This document shows positions 51,942 through 60,710 of a stretch of DNA of 64,000 nucleotides, piece by piece. The notes beneath the pieces are model-generated. The model was not told where the DNA came from, made no database searches, and saw only the letters and a list, made by a program, of their open reading frames with translations. How positions within the stretch are numbered: position 1 is the first letter of the stretch; each line of letters begins with the position of its first letter. The position numbers were made by a program, and so were the translations under genes. Origin of the DNA: G965220305 sp965220305 (lineage in GTDB: Bacteria; Chloroflexota; Dehalococcoidia; Lucifugimonadales; UBA3495); NCBI GenBank assembly GCA_965220305.1, contig OZ244817.1, positions 3,286,001 to 3,350,000 of the forward strand, written 5' to 3'.

Positions 51942-53245
51942 ACCTCCTAACTCTCGGCTTGAACCACCGCACCGCACCGCTGGACCTGCGGGAAAAATTA
52001 GCCATAGAAGCGGATGACCTGCCCCGTTCTCTTGGGCAGTTGGGCCAGAGGGTTGGGCAAGCGGTGGTCCTGTCCACCTGCAATCGCCTGGAAGTCTACA
52101 GCCTGGAGCAGGACGGCGCCGACGTTGCTTCCGCTCTGACCGAGTACCTCAGCGCTTACTCTGGCTTGGCCCCACGGGACCTGGAACCATTCCTTTATCT
52201 ACACCTGGGGAATGAGTGCGTCCAACACCTCTTCAATGTGGCCTCGGGCCTGGACTCCATGATCGTAGGAGAAAATCAGATACTGGGGCAGGTGCGGACC
52301 GCTTTCAGCGCGGCTAGCCAGGAGGGCCACATGCGCGGGCCCCTGTCCAGGTTGTTCCACCAGGCATTGCGCGTGGGCCGACGGGTGCAACGGGAGACCC
52401 AGATTGGCCGGCACTCCCGGTCCGTCAGCCAAGCCGCCGTCCGGCTGGCCCGGGGTCTATTGGGCGACCTGAGCCGAAGCCGGGTGCTGGTAATCGGCGC
52501 GGGGGATGCGGGACAGTTGGTAGCGCGGACATTGTCGAATGCTGGTGTTCGGGAGATGGTGGTGGTCAACCGGACTTACTGGAGGGCTCAAGACCTGGCC
52601 CGGGACCTGGGCGGGACTGCGGCCCCCTTCGACCAGCTCCCCCGTGAACTGGAAATGGCCGACGTGGTGATTAGCTCCACCGGGTCGCCGGGGCACGTCC
52701 TCGATAGGGCCACGGTGCGGCAGGCGATGTCCCAGCGCCGGGGGAGGCCCGTCCTCTTCATCGACATCGCCGTTCCCCGGGACATTGACCCCCTGGTCAA
52801 GGAGCTAGACGGGGTACAACTTTATGACATCGACTCGTTGGAGTTGGTGTCCGAAGCTCAACCGGAAGAGTTGCGCCAGGACGTGGCCCGAGCCCAGGGG
52901 ATTATCGCCGAGGAATTGGACAAGTTCGTTTTTTGGTGGGAGTCCCTGGACGTGGTGCCCGTCATCGCCGCCATCCGGGACCGGGCCGAAGATATGCGCC
53001 AGGCCGAGGTGTCCAAGACGCTCCAGAAAGTGAAGCACCAGTGGGGCGACGCTCTGCCCAGCGATTGCCTTGAGCGGTTGACCGTCCAGTTGGAGGCCAT
53101 GAGTTCCGCCTTGGTTAAGAAGCTGCTGCATCACCCCACCATGTACCTTAGAGAAGGCAGAGACCCGGAAAGGCTGCAACTCACCCGGGAAATGTTCAAG
53201 TTGGATAGTCCTTCCGATCCGTCCTCCGAGAGTCCGGGGCTTTAA
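51938..53245 (+). CDS. hemA: Glutamyl-tRNA reductase
   Basis: 435 residues from TTG 51938 (LNLLTLGLNHRTAPLDLREK), overlapping the previous stop in TTGA. The longer frame from 51836 reads through the met8-like gene. Motifs: STCNRLEVYS with catalytic Cys (about residue 50), GLDSMIVGENQILGQVR (about 100), NADPH site VLVIGAGDAGQLVARTL (about 183) and C-terminal dimerisation helix. It reduces glutamyl-tRNA to glutamate-1-semialdehyde, the committed step of the C5 pathway. Confidence 0.96.
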   Translation: MNLLTLGLNHRTAPLDLREKLAIEADDLPRSLGQLGQRVGQAVVLSTCNRLEVYSLEQDGADVASALTEYLSAYSGLAPRDLEPFLYLHLGNECVQHLFNVASGLDSMIVGENQILGQVRTAFSAASQEGHMRGPLSRLFHQALRVGRRVQRETQIGRHSRSVSQAAVRLARGLLGDLSRSRVLVIGAGDAGQLVARTLSNAGVREMVVVNRTYWRAQDLARDLGGTAAPFDQLPRELEMADVVISSTGSPGHVLDRATVRQAMSQRRGRPVLFIDIAVPRDIDPLVKELDGVQLYDIDSLELVSEAQPEELRQDVARAQGIIAEELDKFVFWWESLDVVPVIAAIRDRAEDMRQAEVSKTLQKVKHQWGDALPSDCLERLTVQLEAMSSALVKKLLHHPTMYLREGRDPERLQLTREMFKLDSPSDPSSESPGL

Positions 53246-53247
53246 TC

Positions 53248-54192
53248 ATGGCAAGCACGGTGACGAGCGGCGTGGTACGGGTTGGCACACGGGGCAGCGC
53301 CTTGGCCCTGCGCCAGACCGAGGAAGTGCTGGAAAAGCTGCGCCCCCTATATCCGGAAGTGGACTTTCAGGTGGTGGTCATCCGTACTCACGGTGACGCC
53401 AACGCCACGGCGCCCCTGGCTGGTATGGGACTGGGCATCTTCGTTAAAGAGATTGAGCAACGGCTGCTGTCGGGAGAGTTGGACCTGGCAGTCCACAGCC
53501 TCAAGGATATGCCGACCAAGCTGCCCGACGGGCTGGGGATTGGGGCGGTGCTGCAACGCAAAGATCCCCGGGACATCCTGGTCAACAGGTGGGGTTGCCC
53601 CACGGCACAGTTGCCCCAGGGCGCCCGCATCGGCACCAGCAGTCCCCGGCGACTGGCCCAACTGAAAAACCGATGCCCCCAGGTGGAGGTGCTGCCCATC
53701 CGGGGCAACGTGGAAACCCGCCTCCAAAAGGCCCAGAGCGACGACTATGACGGCGCAGTTCTGGCGGCTGCGGGGCTAATTCGGCTGGGACTGACGGAAC
53801 AAATCACCGAGTACCTTTCTCCCCAGCAGTTCGTCCCGCCCCCGGGACAGGGTGTGCTGGCAGTGGAAATAAGGGCCGATGACGACCGGATGTTGGAGAT
53901 GCTCCACCCCATTGAACACGCCACCACCCGCTATGCCGTAACCGCAGAGCGGGCTTTCCTGGACGTGTTGGGCGGCGGCTGCCAGATGCCGGTGGGGGCC
54001 TTCGCCCGTTCTCAGGGTGAAATGCTGCTGCTAACGGTATTCCTGAGCGACCCAGACGGCCAGAAGGCCTTCCGCGCCAAGCTGGAAGGGCTGACCCACG
54101 ACCCGCTCCAATTGGCCAGCGACGCTTACTTGGCGATTGTGGAGCGCGGCGGCGGACAGCTCTTGGAAGCGTCCTGGGTGGAGTATTGCTAG
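53248..54192 (+). CDS. hemC: Porphobilinogen deaminase (hydroxymethylbilane synthase)
   Basis: 314 residues. VRVGTRGSALALRQTEEVL (about residues 9-27), HSLKDMPTKLPDG, IGTSSPRRLAQL (about 129) and the dipyrromethane-cofactor Cys in LGGGCQMPVGAFA (about 243). It polymerises four porphobilinogens. It starts three bases after the hemA stop. Confidence 0.97.
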   Translation: MASTVTSGVVRVGTRGSALALRQTEEVLEKLRPLYPEVDFQVVVIRTHGDANATAPLAGMGLGIFVKEIEQRLLSGELDLAVHSLKDMPTKLPDGLGIGAVLQRKDPRDILVNRWGCPTAQLPQGARIGTSSPRRLAQLKNRCPQVEVLPIRGNVETRLQKAQSDDYDGAVLAAAGLIRLGLTEQITEYLSPQQFVPPPGQGVLAVEIRADDDRMLEMLHPIEHATTRYAVTAERAFLDVLGGGCQMPVGAFARSQGEMLLLTVFLSDPDGQKAFRAKLEGLTHDPLQLASDAYLAIVERGGGQLLEASWVEYC

Positions 54193-54204
54193 CCGTGTAC
54201 AAGG

Positions 54205-55725
54205 ATGGAGAATTTGGCTGGTAAGGTATATCTGGTAGGCGCGGGTCCAGGCGACCCCGGGCTCGTGACCGTCAAGGGGCTGCGGTGCTTGGAGGGGGCC
54301 GAGGTGGTGGTCTACGACCGGCTGATGGACCCGGCGCTCCTGCAGGCGGCCCCAGAGACGGCGGAGCTGGTCTTCGTTGGCAAGGAACGGGGCCGGCAGG
54401 CCCTGATCCAGGCGGAAATCAACCAGCTTATCGTAGACCGCGCTTCGGAAGGTAAATCGGTGGTCCGCCTGAAGGGGGGCGACCCCTTTGTCTTCGGCAG
54501 GGGCGGCGAGGAAGCCCTGGCCCTGGCCCAGAACAATGTCCCCTTTGAAGTGGTGCCCGGCATTACGTCAGCGGTCGCGGCGGCGGCCTACGCCGGCATA
54601 CCCGTCACCCACCGCCGGGTCGCCAGTTGCTTCACCGTGGTTAGTGGCAGCGAAGACCCTGCCAAGCCCAATTCCGCAGTCCCCTGGGATGTCCTCGCCC
54701 GTACCGGCGGCACCTTGGTGGTGCTGATGGGCTGGGCCGCCCTGGAATCCATTCTGCTTAAACTCCAGGAAGAGGGAATGCCGTCGGAAACGCCGGTGGC
54801 CCTGGTGCAGTGGGGCACCTGGACGAAACAGCGCACCGTCACTGGGACCGTAGCGGACGTTCTAGTTCGGGGAAAAGACGCCGGGTTGGCCCCGCCGGTA
54901 ATCGCCGTTATCGGCGAGGTGGTCCGCCTGCGCGACCAGATTCGCTGGTTCGACAATGGCCCCCTGGCTGGTAAGAAGGTGCTCATCACCCGCTCCCGTA
55001 CCCAGGCATCCAAGTTTCGCTCCATGATGGAAGAGCTGGGGGCCCAGCCTCTGGAACTTCCCTCCATCGAAATTGCCCCTCTCCTCGACTATAGCGAATT
55101 GGACGACACCCTGACTCGTTTGAGCGAGTTCAACTGGGCGATCTTCGCCAGCGCCAACGGAGTGGATGCCGTATTCGACCGCTTGGAGCAGCAGGGTCGG
55201 GATGCCAGGTCCTTGGCGAACCTGACCGTTGGGGCCATTGGCCCGGCCACGGCGGAGGCGCTGCTCCGGCATGGCATTCGGGCCGACTTCATTCCCCGTC
55301 GCTCGGTTTCCGAAGAGGTGGTAGGCGAGTTGTCCGATCGGGAGTGGTTGGGAGTTCCGGTGTTTCTTCCCGGCGCGGATATTGGCCGGAACGTATTGGC
55401 CCAGGGGTTGTCCAGCCTGGGGGCTGCGGTAGAGCAGGTTGCCGTCTACCGCACCGTCACCCCGGAGGGTTCCGGTAAGAAGGCCCGCCAAATGTTGCGG
55501 GACGGCGTGGACGCGGTGACCTTCACCAGTTCTTCCACGGTGCGCAACTTGGTGGACATCCTGGACGGAGAGAAGCAATTACTGGAGTCCAGCCTGGTTG
55601 CCTGTATCGGCCCCATAACCGCCGCCACCGCCAGGGAAGTGGGACTGCGGGTGGACCTGGTGGCGGAGCAGCATACGGTGGAAGGCCTGGTGGAATCTCT
55701 GGCGAACTACTACGCTGAGTCGTAG
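54205..55725 (+). CDS. cobA-hemD: Uroporphyrinogen-III C-methyltransferase / uroporphyrinogen-III synthase fusion
   Basis: 506 residues in two domains. Residues 1-250 are the SAM-dependent methyltransferase: VYLVGAGPGDPGLVTVKGLR, VYDRLMDPALL, VVRLKGGDPFVFGRGGEEA and VPGITSAVAAAAYAGIPVTH. Residues 255-506 are HemD: KVLITRSRTQASKFRSMMEE, WAIFASANGVDAVFDRL, VGAIGPATAEAL and DAVTFTSSSTVRNLVDIL. One polypeptide thus closes the uroporphyrinogen III ring and methylates it to precorrin-2, channelling flux to siroheme. This fusion is known in several phyla. Confidence 0.96.
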   Translation: MENLAGKVYLVGAGPGDPGLVTVKGLRCLEGAEVVVYDRLMDPALLQAAPETAELVFVGKERGRQALIQAEINQLIVDRASEGKSVVRLKGGDPFVFGRGGEEALALAQNNVPFEVVPGITSAVAAAAYAGIPVTHRRVASCFTVVSGSEDPAKPNSAVPWDVLARTGGTLVVLMGWAALESILLKLQEEGMPSETPVALVQWGTWTKQRTVTGTVADVLVRGKDAGLAPPVIAVIGEVVRLRDQIRWFDNGPLAGKKVLITRSRTQASKFRSMMEELGAQPLELPSIEIAPLLDYSELDDTLTRLSEFNWAIFASANGVDAVFDRLEQQGRDARSLANLTVGAIGPATAEALLRHGIRADFIPRRSVSEEVVGELSDREWLGVPVFLPGADIGRNVLAQGLSSLGAAVEQVAVYRTVTPEGSGKKARQMLRDGVDAVTFTSSSTVRNLVDILDGEKQLLESSLVACIGPITAATAREVGLRVDLVAEQHTVEGLVESLANYYAES

Positions 55726-55826
55726 AGCCCTCTTCCTTGACGCATTTTGGATAGTCGGCTGTTCGCCCCTCCGCCCATCGACTGTTAGACTCGGGAAAAC
55801 ATACCCTGATAAGGAGAACCGGACCG

Positions 55827-56810
55827 ATGGTTAGCTTTCCAGACCTGCGCCTGAGAAGAGTACGAGAATTGGGGCCGGTGCGCGCAATGGTGCGCGAGAC
55901 TGCCCTTTCCCCTTCCAGCTTCGTGTACCCCCTGTTCGTCGCCCACGGTTCCGGGGTGCGCGAGCCCATTGAACCCATGCCAGGCTGCTACCACATGTCC
56001 CTGGACGTGCTGCCCCAGGAGATTGACGAGGTGGTCGAGTTGGGACTGCCGGCGGTGCTGCTCTTCGGGTTGCCTCCCGAGAAGGACCCGGTGGGTTCTG
56101 GCGCCTATGACCCCGAGGGAATCATCCAGGAGGCGGTGCGAGTCATCAAACGGCGCGCCCCCGGCCTCTTGGTAATTACCGACGTGTGTCTTTGTGAATA
56201 TACCGACCACGGCCACTGCGGGATAATCGATAACGGTCGCATAGACAATGACCAGAGCCTGGAATTGTTGGCTCGCAGCGCCCTGACCCACGCCCAGGCC
56301 GGGGCCGACATAGTGGCCCCTTCGGCGATGATGGACGGCCAGGTGAAGGCGATTCGGCAGACCCTCAACGACCACGGCTATACCGATGTGCCCATCATGG
56401 GTTACGCCGCCAAGTACGCCTCGTCCTTCTACGGCCCCTTCCGGGTGGCCGCCGACTCTACCCCTCAGTTCGGCGACCGTCGCAGCTACCAGATGGACCC
56501 GGCCAACCGTCGCATGGCTATGCGGGAGATTGAAAGCGACATCGCCGAGGGCGCGGACATCGTAATGGTGAAGCCGGCCCTGGCCTACCTGGACGTCATC
56601 CGTGAGGCGAGGGAGCGCTTCGACCATCCGATGGCCGCTTATAACGTCAGCGGCGAGTTTTCAATGGTAAAGGCTGCTTCCCAGAACGGTTGGATTGACG
56701 AAAAGCCCGTGACCCTGGAATTGCTCACGGCCATCCGCCGCGCCGGGGCAGACATCACGATAAGCTACCACGCCAAGGACGTAGCCCGCTGGCTCAGGGA
56801 AGAGGGGTAG
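55827..56810 (+). CDS. hemB: Delta-aminolevulinic acid dehydratase (porphobilinogen synthase)
   Basis: 327 residues. AAGGAG precedes the ATG. Zinc-type active site: DVCLCEYTDHGHCGII contains the three Cys ligands (about residues 119-134). The Schiff-base lysines lie in YAAKYASSFYGPFR (about 197) and MVKPALAYLD (about 250). It condenses two ALA to porphobilinogen. 101 bases separate it from cobA-hemD. A J-domain-like gene follows after 4 bases. Confidence 0.97.
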   Translation: MVSFPDLRLRRVRELGPVRAMVRETALSPSSFVYPLFVAHGSGVREPIEPMPGCYHMSLDVLPQEIDEVVELGLPAVLLFGLPPEKDPVGSGAYDPEGIIQEAVRVIKRRAPGLLVITDVCLCEYTDHGHCGIIDNGRIDNDQSLELLARSALTHAQAGADIVAPSAMMDGQVKAIRQTLNDHGYTDVPIMGYAAKYASSFYGPFRVAADSTPQFGDRRSYQMDPANRRMAMREIESDIAEGADIVMVKPALAYLDVIREARERFDHPMAAYNVSGEFSMVKAASQNGWIDEKPVTLELLTAIRRAGADITISYHAKDVARWLREEG

Positions 56811-56814
56811 GCTT

Positions 56815-57570
56815 ATGGAGGACTATTATTCCGTTCTGAGCGTGTCCAAAACAGCTACGGAAGCTGAAATTCGTGCTGCCTACCGCAGACAGGCTATGGC
56901 CACCTACCCTCACCTTGGCTTGGAGTCTGAAGGGAAATTCGAGGAAATAGCCCTCGCATACATTACTCTTTCAGATCCCACAAGGCGCCAGGGGTATGAT
57001 GATTTCCTTTCCGATGTCGTAGCGACAGCAGGTCCCTCAGGTGTCGGGTTCGACTCTCTGAGAATGTACCATCGCGGTCTACGTGCGTATAGTTTATGGT
57101 CAGCGGATGACCTTTTCTTTATGGAAATGTGCAGTGCCGTCGAATTAACCATGGCGGAACCTATTCGCTGGTCTCGTCAAGCGGAAATTAAGACTGCCTG
57201 GAGATGCCCCATAGATTATCAAGTAAGGTCAGCGATAGAGCACTATTGCCAGAAGGGTATGCCGGGAGTGTGGGAACATTTAACTCGCGGTCGCTCGGAC
57301 TGCCCTCCCCACATTGAGCGAAGGGTCTACAATGAGCTAGAGACCTACCGGAAAGCCCGTCTGAGGCTCGCAGTTTGGAGGCTTTGCTTTTTCGTTCCCC
57401 TTTTCTGGACAGCAGTAGGAGGAGTGCTATTCGGCTTGACATACGCCTTGTCAGGTTTCTCGCTGCATGGGGGTGTATATTTTGCAGCACTGGTTCCAAT
57501 AGGGTTTGCAGGGTTCATCTTGTTGCAAGGGCTCTACATCCGATATACCGGAAGGGTTCCCCGTGACTAG
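56815..57570 (+). CDS. J-domain-like membrane protein without HPD
   Basis: 251 residues. The N-terminus follows the DnaJ J-domain pattern (DYYSVLSVSKTATEAEIRAAYRRQAMATYP, FEEIALAYITLSDPTRRQGYDDF, residues 3-65). The obligatory HPD is absent: where it should stand the sequence reads YPHLGLE. DnaK stimulation is therefore unlikely. The middle is soluble. Two hydrophobic segments near the C-terminus (about residues 188-243) predict membrane anchoring. Base composition is more AT-rich than the flanking hem genes. It starts 4 bases after the hemB stop, so it is co-expressed. A transferred gene or a heme-specific adaptor are both possible. Confidence 0.72.
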   Translation: MEDYYSVLSVSKTATEAEIRAAYRRQAMATYPHLGLESEGKFEEIALAYITLSDPTRRQGYDDFLSDVVATAGPSGVGFDSLRMYHRGLRAYSLWSADDLFFMEMCSAVELTMAEPIRWSRQAEIKTAWRCPIDYQVRSAIEHYCQKGMPGVWEHLTRGRSDCPPHIERRVYNELETYRKARLRLAVWRLCFFVPLFWTAVGGVLFGLTYALSGFSLHGGVYFAALVPIGFAGFILLQGLYIRYTGRVPRD

Positions 57571-57621
57571 GGGAAAGCTACTGATTTCGGGGAATAGGCG
57601 GCCATCTAGGAGAGTAAGCAG

Positions 57622-58224
57622 ATGACAATCGAAAGTGCTTCTCAGTTGGTCGCTGCCAAGCGGGCCGAGTACCATGTGGTCGGCGAGTTGCTGAAACGCG
57701 GTGGAATTCCCTACCTGCCGGCGGTGGATACTGGCAGGGATACACTGGTTAAGACTGCCCAAGGCATCTTGCTGGAATTGACGCTCTTGCTGCCCGTCGA
57801 ACGCGTCGGGGCAGCAACCCGCACCTTCACCATCCCCGATTACCAGCCCGACAAAAAGCGTTTCATCCTCTGCGTGGAGTTTGACGACACTGACGCACCG
57901 TTAGCCTGGGTTTTCCCTTCAATGGTCTTCCACGCTTACTCTACCTGCCCCAACAAAAGGGGCCTCAAAAACTTGAACCTTAAGGAGAAACGGCAGGACC
58001 TTTTGCCATACGTTCTGGACAAGTACCTCATCGGGTTCCGCAATCGGTGGGAGCTCATCACCGATTACGAATACTACCGCCGCTTTATGAACTCACCGGA
58101 GGGATACGAAGACCTTGAAGACATTCTCTCGATGCTGATAGCGTCCGAACGCACATACCCAGAGGACGAATCCATTCCCTTCAAGCCTATTCCATCCGAA
58201 TCCTCCGATGCCCTTTCAGGTTAG
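57622..58224 (+). CDS. Hypothetical protein, possible degenerate PD-(D/E)XK-like fold
   Basis: 200 residues. It opens with SQLVAAKRAEYHVVGELLKR and GIPYLPAVDTGRDTLVKTAQ, which resembles the start of group-specific nuclease-like proteins (Glu helix, then an Asp strand). In such proteins a QVK motif should follow, but here the sequence is ILLELTLLL, so the catalytic Lys is missing. Later: DKKRFILCVEFDDTDAPLAW with VFPSMVFHAYS. I do not assign a function. It lies between hemB and hemL with a RelE-like remnant overlapping its 3' end, which suggests acquired DNA. Confidence 0.6.
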   Translation: MTIESASQLVAAKRAEYHVVGELLKRGGIPYLPAVDTGRDTLVKTAQGILLELTLLLPVERVGAATRTFTIPDYQPDKKRFILCVEFDDTDAPLAWVFPSMVFHAYSTCPNKRGLKNLNLKEKRQDLLPYVLDKYLIGFRNRWELITDYEYYRRFMNSPEGYEDLEDILSMLIASERTYPEDESIPFKPIPSESSDALSG

Positions 58225-58479
58225 ATACCGGAATCGACAGACCCATAGGACCTGCAACGCCTTGAAGAATCCGACCGTCGGAGAATCGTCGCTGCAATCG
58301 GCGCGCTGTCCACAAATCCCCGACCCCCTGGTTCAGTCATGTTGCGGGGACGAGAGGGCACTTATCGCATTCGTGTTGGCAATTATCGGGTCATTTACTT
58401 GATTGAATACGCCAATGGGGTAGTATTGATTGATGAAATCCTCCGGCGAAATGAACGCACCTATCGCCGCCGCCGTTAA
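58208..58479 (+). pseudogene. RelE/ParE-type toxin with one-base deletion
   Basis: ATG 58208 gives MPFQVRYRNRQTHR. At AGGACC (about 58250) the frame must shift by one base to read DLQRLEESDRRRIVAAIGAL, STNPRPPGS, GTYRIRVGNYRVIYLIEYAN and RRNERTYRRRR before TAA 58477. This is a complete RelE-superfamily toxin of about 90 residues, with the YRIRVG-YRVIY core. No antitoxin gene is visible: the upstream 200-residue protein is not a typical antitoxin. Inactivated by the shift unless it is a sequencing error. Confidence 0.78.
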
Positions 58480-58527
58480 TCCAGCTTTTGCAGAAACGGT
58501 TGTCGAGACGATTTACAGGACTTAATC

Positions 58528-59814
58528 ATGAACCAAACCAACTCTGAACGCCTTTTCGCCCAAGCCCAGCAATACATCCCTGGGGGAGTCAACAGCCCGG
58601 TGCGGTCTTTCCGCGCTGTGGAGGGTACACCCCCCTTTATTGCCCGTGGCCAAGGCTCCCGCGTTTGGGACGTGGACGGGAACGAGTATATCGACTTTCT
58701 GGGATCCTGGGGTCCCCTTGCCCTGGGGCACGCCCATCCGTCGGTGGTGAACGCGGTGAAGGAGGCTGCGGAAGGAGGGACCAGCTTTGGCGCTCCCGTG
58801 GAAAAGGAAGTGGAGCTAGCCCGCATGATTTGTGAGGCCCTGCCCTCGGTGGAGAGTGTGCGGCTGGTAAATTCGGGGACCGAAGCCTGCATGAGCGCCC
58901 TGAGACTGGCCCGGGCCTTCACCGGGCGCAACAAAATTGTCAAGTTTTCCGGGTGCTACCACGGCCACGCCGATGGACTGCTGGTGCGGGCGGGTTCCGG
59001 GGCCCTCACCCACGGCGTGCCCACCAGCGCCGGTGTGCCTCCCTCCTACGCCGAGGAAACGCTGTTGGCCGACTTCAATGACGCCGGTTCGGTTGGGCGA
59101 CTCTTTGAAGCCTACCCAGAGGATATAGCCGGGGTCATCGTCGAGCCGGTGGCGGGCAACATGGGAGTGGTGCTTCCCGGGGAAGGCTTCCTGGCGGAGT
59201 TGCGCCGACTAACCGCCGACCAGGGCGCAATGCTAATCTTCGACGAAGTGATAACCGGCTTCCGGTTGGCCTACGGAGGGGCCCAGACCATCTTCGGCGT
59301 CACGCCGGACATCACCACCCTGGGTAAGATAATTGGCGGAGGGCTGCCGGTGGGAGCCTATGGTGGCCGTCGGGACATAATGGAGACGGTCGCCCCCCTG
59401 GGGCCCATGTACCAGGCCGGTACGCTATCGGGGAATCCCCTGGCGGTGAGCGCCGGTGTGGTCACCCTGACGGAGTTGCAGCGGTCTGGGACTTACGAAC
59501 AACTGGAAGCGATGGCCGCCCGCCTGGAAGACGGCTTGACCAGGGTGTTCGGCGCTGCCGAGGTGCCGGCGACGGTGAACCGGATAGGCTCCATGCTGAC
59601 CGGCTTCTTCAACCCGGGTCCGGTAAATACCCTCGCCCAGGTGGAGCAGTCAGACACCGCCAGCTACGGGCGATACTTCCACGGCATGCTGGAGCGGGGC
59701 GTATACCTGGCGCCTTCCCAGTTTGAGGCGGGGTTTGTGTCGCTGGCCCACACCGAAGACGACATTGACCGGGCTATCGAGACTGCTGCCACAGTCCTGG
59801 CGGGCCTGGGCTGA
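58528..59814 (+). CDS. hemL: Glutamate-1-semialdehyde 2,1-aminomutase
   Basis: 428 residues. It begins SERLFAQAQQYIPGGVNSPVRSF. GTEACMSALRLARAFTGR (about residue 120), IFDEVITGFRLAYGG (about 235) and PLP lysine in TTLGKIIGGGLPVGAYGG (about 265). It converts glutamate-1-semialdehyde to 5-aminolevulinate. It is separated from hemB by about 1.7 kb of non-heme genes and followed by a terminator, so it closes the operon. Confidence 0.97.
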   Translation: MNQTNSERLFAQAQQYIPGGVNSPVRSFRAVEGTPPFIARGQGSRVWDVDGNEYIDFLGSWGPLALGHAHPSVVNAVKEAAEGGTSFGAPVEKEVELARMICEALPSVESVRLVNSGTEACMSALRLARAFTGRNKIVKFSGCYHGHADGLLVRAGSGALTHGVPTSAGVPPSYAEETLLADFNDAGSVGRLFEAYPEDIAGVIVEPVAGNMGVVLPGEGFLAELRRLTADQGAMLIFDEVITGFRLAYGGAQTIFGVTPDITTLGKIIGGGLPVGAYGGRRDIMETVAPLGPMYQAGTLSGNPLAVSAGVVTLTELQRSGTYEQLEAMAARLEDGLTRVFGAAEVPATVNRIGSMLTGFFNPGPVNTLAQVEQSDTASYGRYFHGMLERGVYLAPSQFEAGFVSLAHTEDDIDRAIETAATVLAGLG

Positions 59815-59855
59815 AAAAACGCCTGGTTGATTCTAATCATGGTTGGGCAACGAGT

Positions 59856-59883
59856 AAGGGGCGGGTTTCAAACCCGCCCCTTA
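59856..59883. terminator. Bidirectional terminator between hemL and sodN
   Basis: TAAGGGGCGGGTTT / AAACCCGCCCCTTA perfect hairpin, followed by AGCTTT on plus and CTCGTT on minus. It lies between two converging genes. Confidence 0.8.
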
Positions 59884-59911
59884 AGCTTTGGCCGCTGAAT
59901 GTTGCTTCTGC

Positions 59912-60373
59912 CTAGGCCCCGTATCTGGCGGCGGCGTTGGGGTCGCTGTAGTCCACGCCCTTGGTGCCCCAAAAAGCCGTGGCGATGTCGTCGCAGGCGG
60001 CCACCAGGTTTTCGGCGTTCTCCATGCTCACGGTCTGCTTGCACTGACCGGCTAACTTGAGGGCGGCGTTGAATTTGGCCGCAATCTCGTTGGCGTCGGT
60101 GTTGGGCCAGGCGTAGTCGGCCCAGAGGATTCGCAGCTCTTCCTTGCACTTCTCGGCGTGCTCTTCCTTCACCGTAACGTAGCGGCTGAAGGTGTTGGCA
60201 AAGGCCTGGTGTGCCGAAATGTCCGAACCCGGCGCGGGGTGCTCCAGGTTCTGCATCCGCAACACCATCTTCTGCACCGTTTGGGCTGCCATCTTGGCTA
60301 CTACCGGATCATAAATCCCACAGGGGATGTCGCAGTGGGCTTCAGCTTTTTGGGCTTTGAACAGTCGGAACAT
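59912..60373 (-). CDS. sodN: Nickel superoxide dismutase
   Basis: 153 residues from ATG 60373 (MFRLFKAQKAEA), with AGGAGG about 10 bases upstream. The nickel hook follows at residues 13-21: HCDIPCGIY (family consensus HCxxPCGxY). The leader of 12 residues must be removed so that His becomes the N-terminus and coordinates nickel. The usual processing peptidase gene sodX is not seen nearby. The rest is the four-helix bundle (VQKMVLRMQNL, SRYVTVKEEHAEKCKEELRILWADY). It detoxifies superoxide. Nickel SOD is frequent in marine bacteria with low iron or manganese demand. Confidence 0.95.
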   Translation of the reverse strand: MFRLFKAQKAEAHCDIPCGIYDPVVAKMAAQTVQKMVLRMQNLEHPAPGSDISAHQAFANTFSRYVTVKEEHAEKCKEELRILWADYAWPNTDANEIAAKFNAALKLAGQCKQTVSMENAENLVAACDDIATAFWGTKGVDYSDPNAAARYGA

Positions 60374-60497
60374 CAGTTCCCTTCCTCCTCGGCAAATGTG
60401 GCAGCCCAAAGGTTACAGGAAAACTAATATGGGTGCAACCCCTGTGAGTCCACCGGCGCCCACCCCCCGGAGGCTGTTGATTGGCCTTAGAAAACCG

Positions 60498-60556
60498 CTC
60501 ATAGTGAGCCTGTCGAACCACGGACCGGCCCTTCGACAAGCTCAGGGTGAGCGGAA
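60498..60556. repeat. CCTTCGACAAG-type dispersed repeat
   Basis: GTGAGCCTGTCGAAC faces CCTTCGACAAGCTCAGGGTG as an imperfect inverted repeat. Found widely between genes in many bacteria. A related copy lies at 48837. The rest of 60374-60710 holds no gene. Confidence 0.55.
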
Positions 60557-60710
60557 GTATGACTGAGCAGTGACTTTTGAAAGACCCTGCGTCCGCAACT
60601 GCCCGCCTTGTACCTATGGCGGCAGCGGATTATAATTGGGGCCAGCTTGCCGCCTATGCGTCGGATAACGGCAACTCTACGCAATTGCTGCTATGTAGGA
60701 GGGACTCCCC

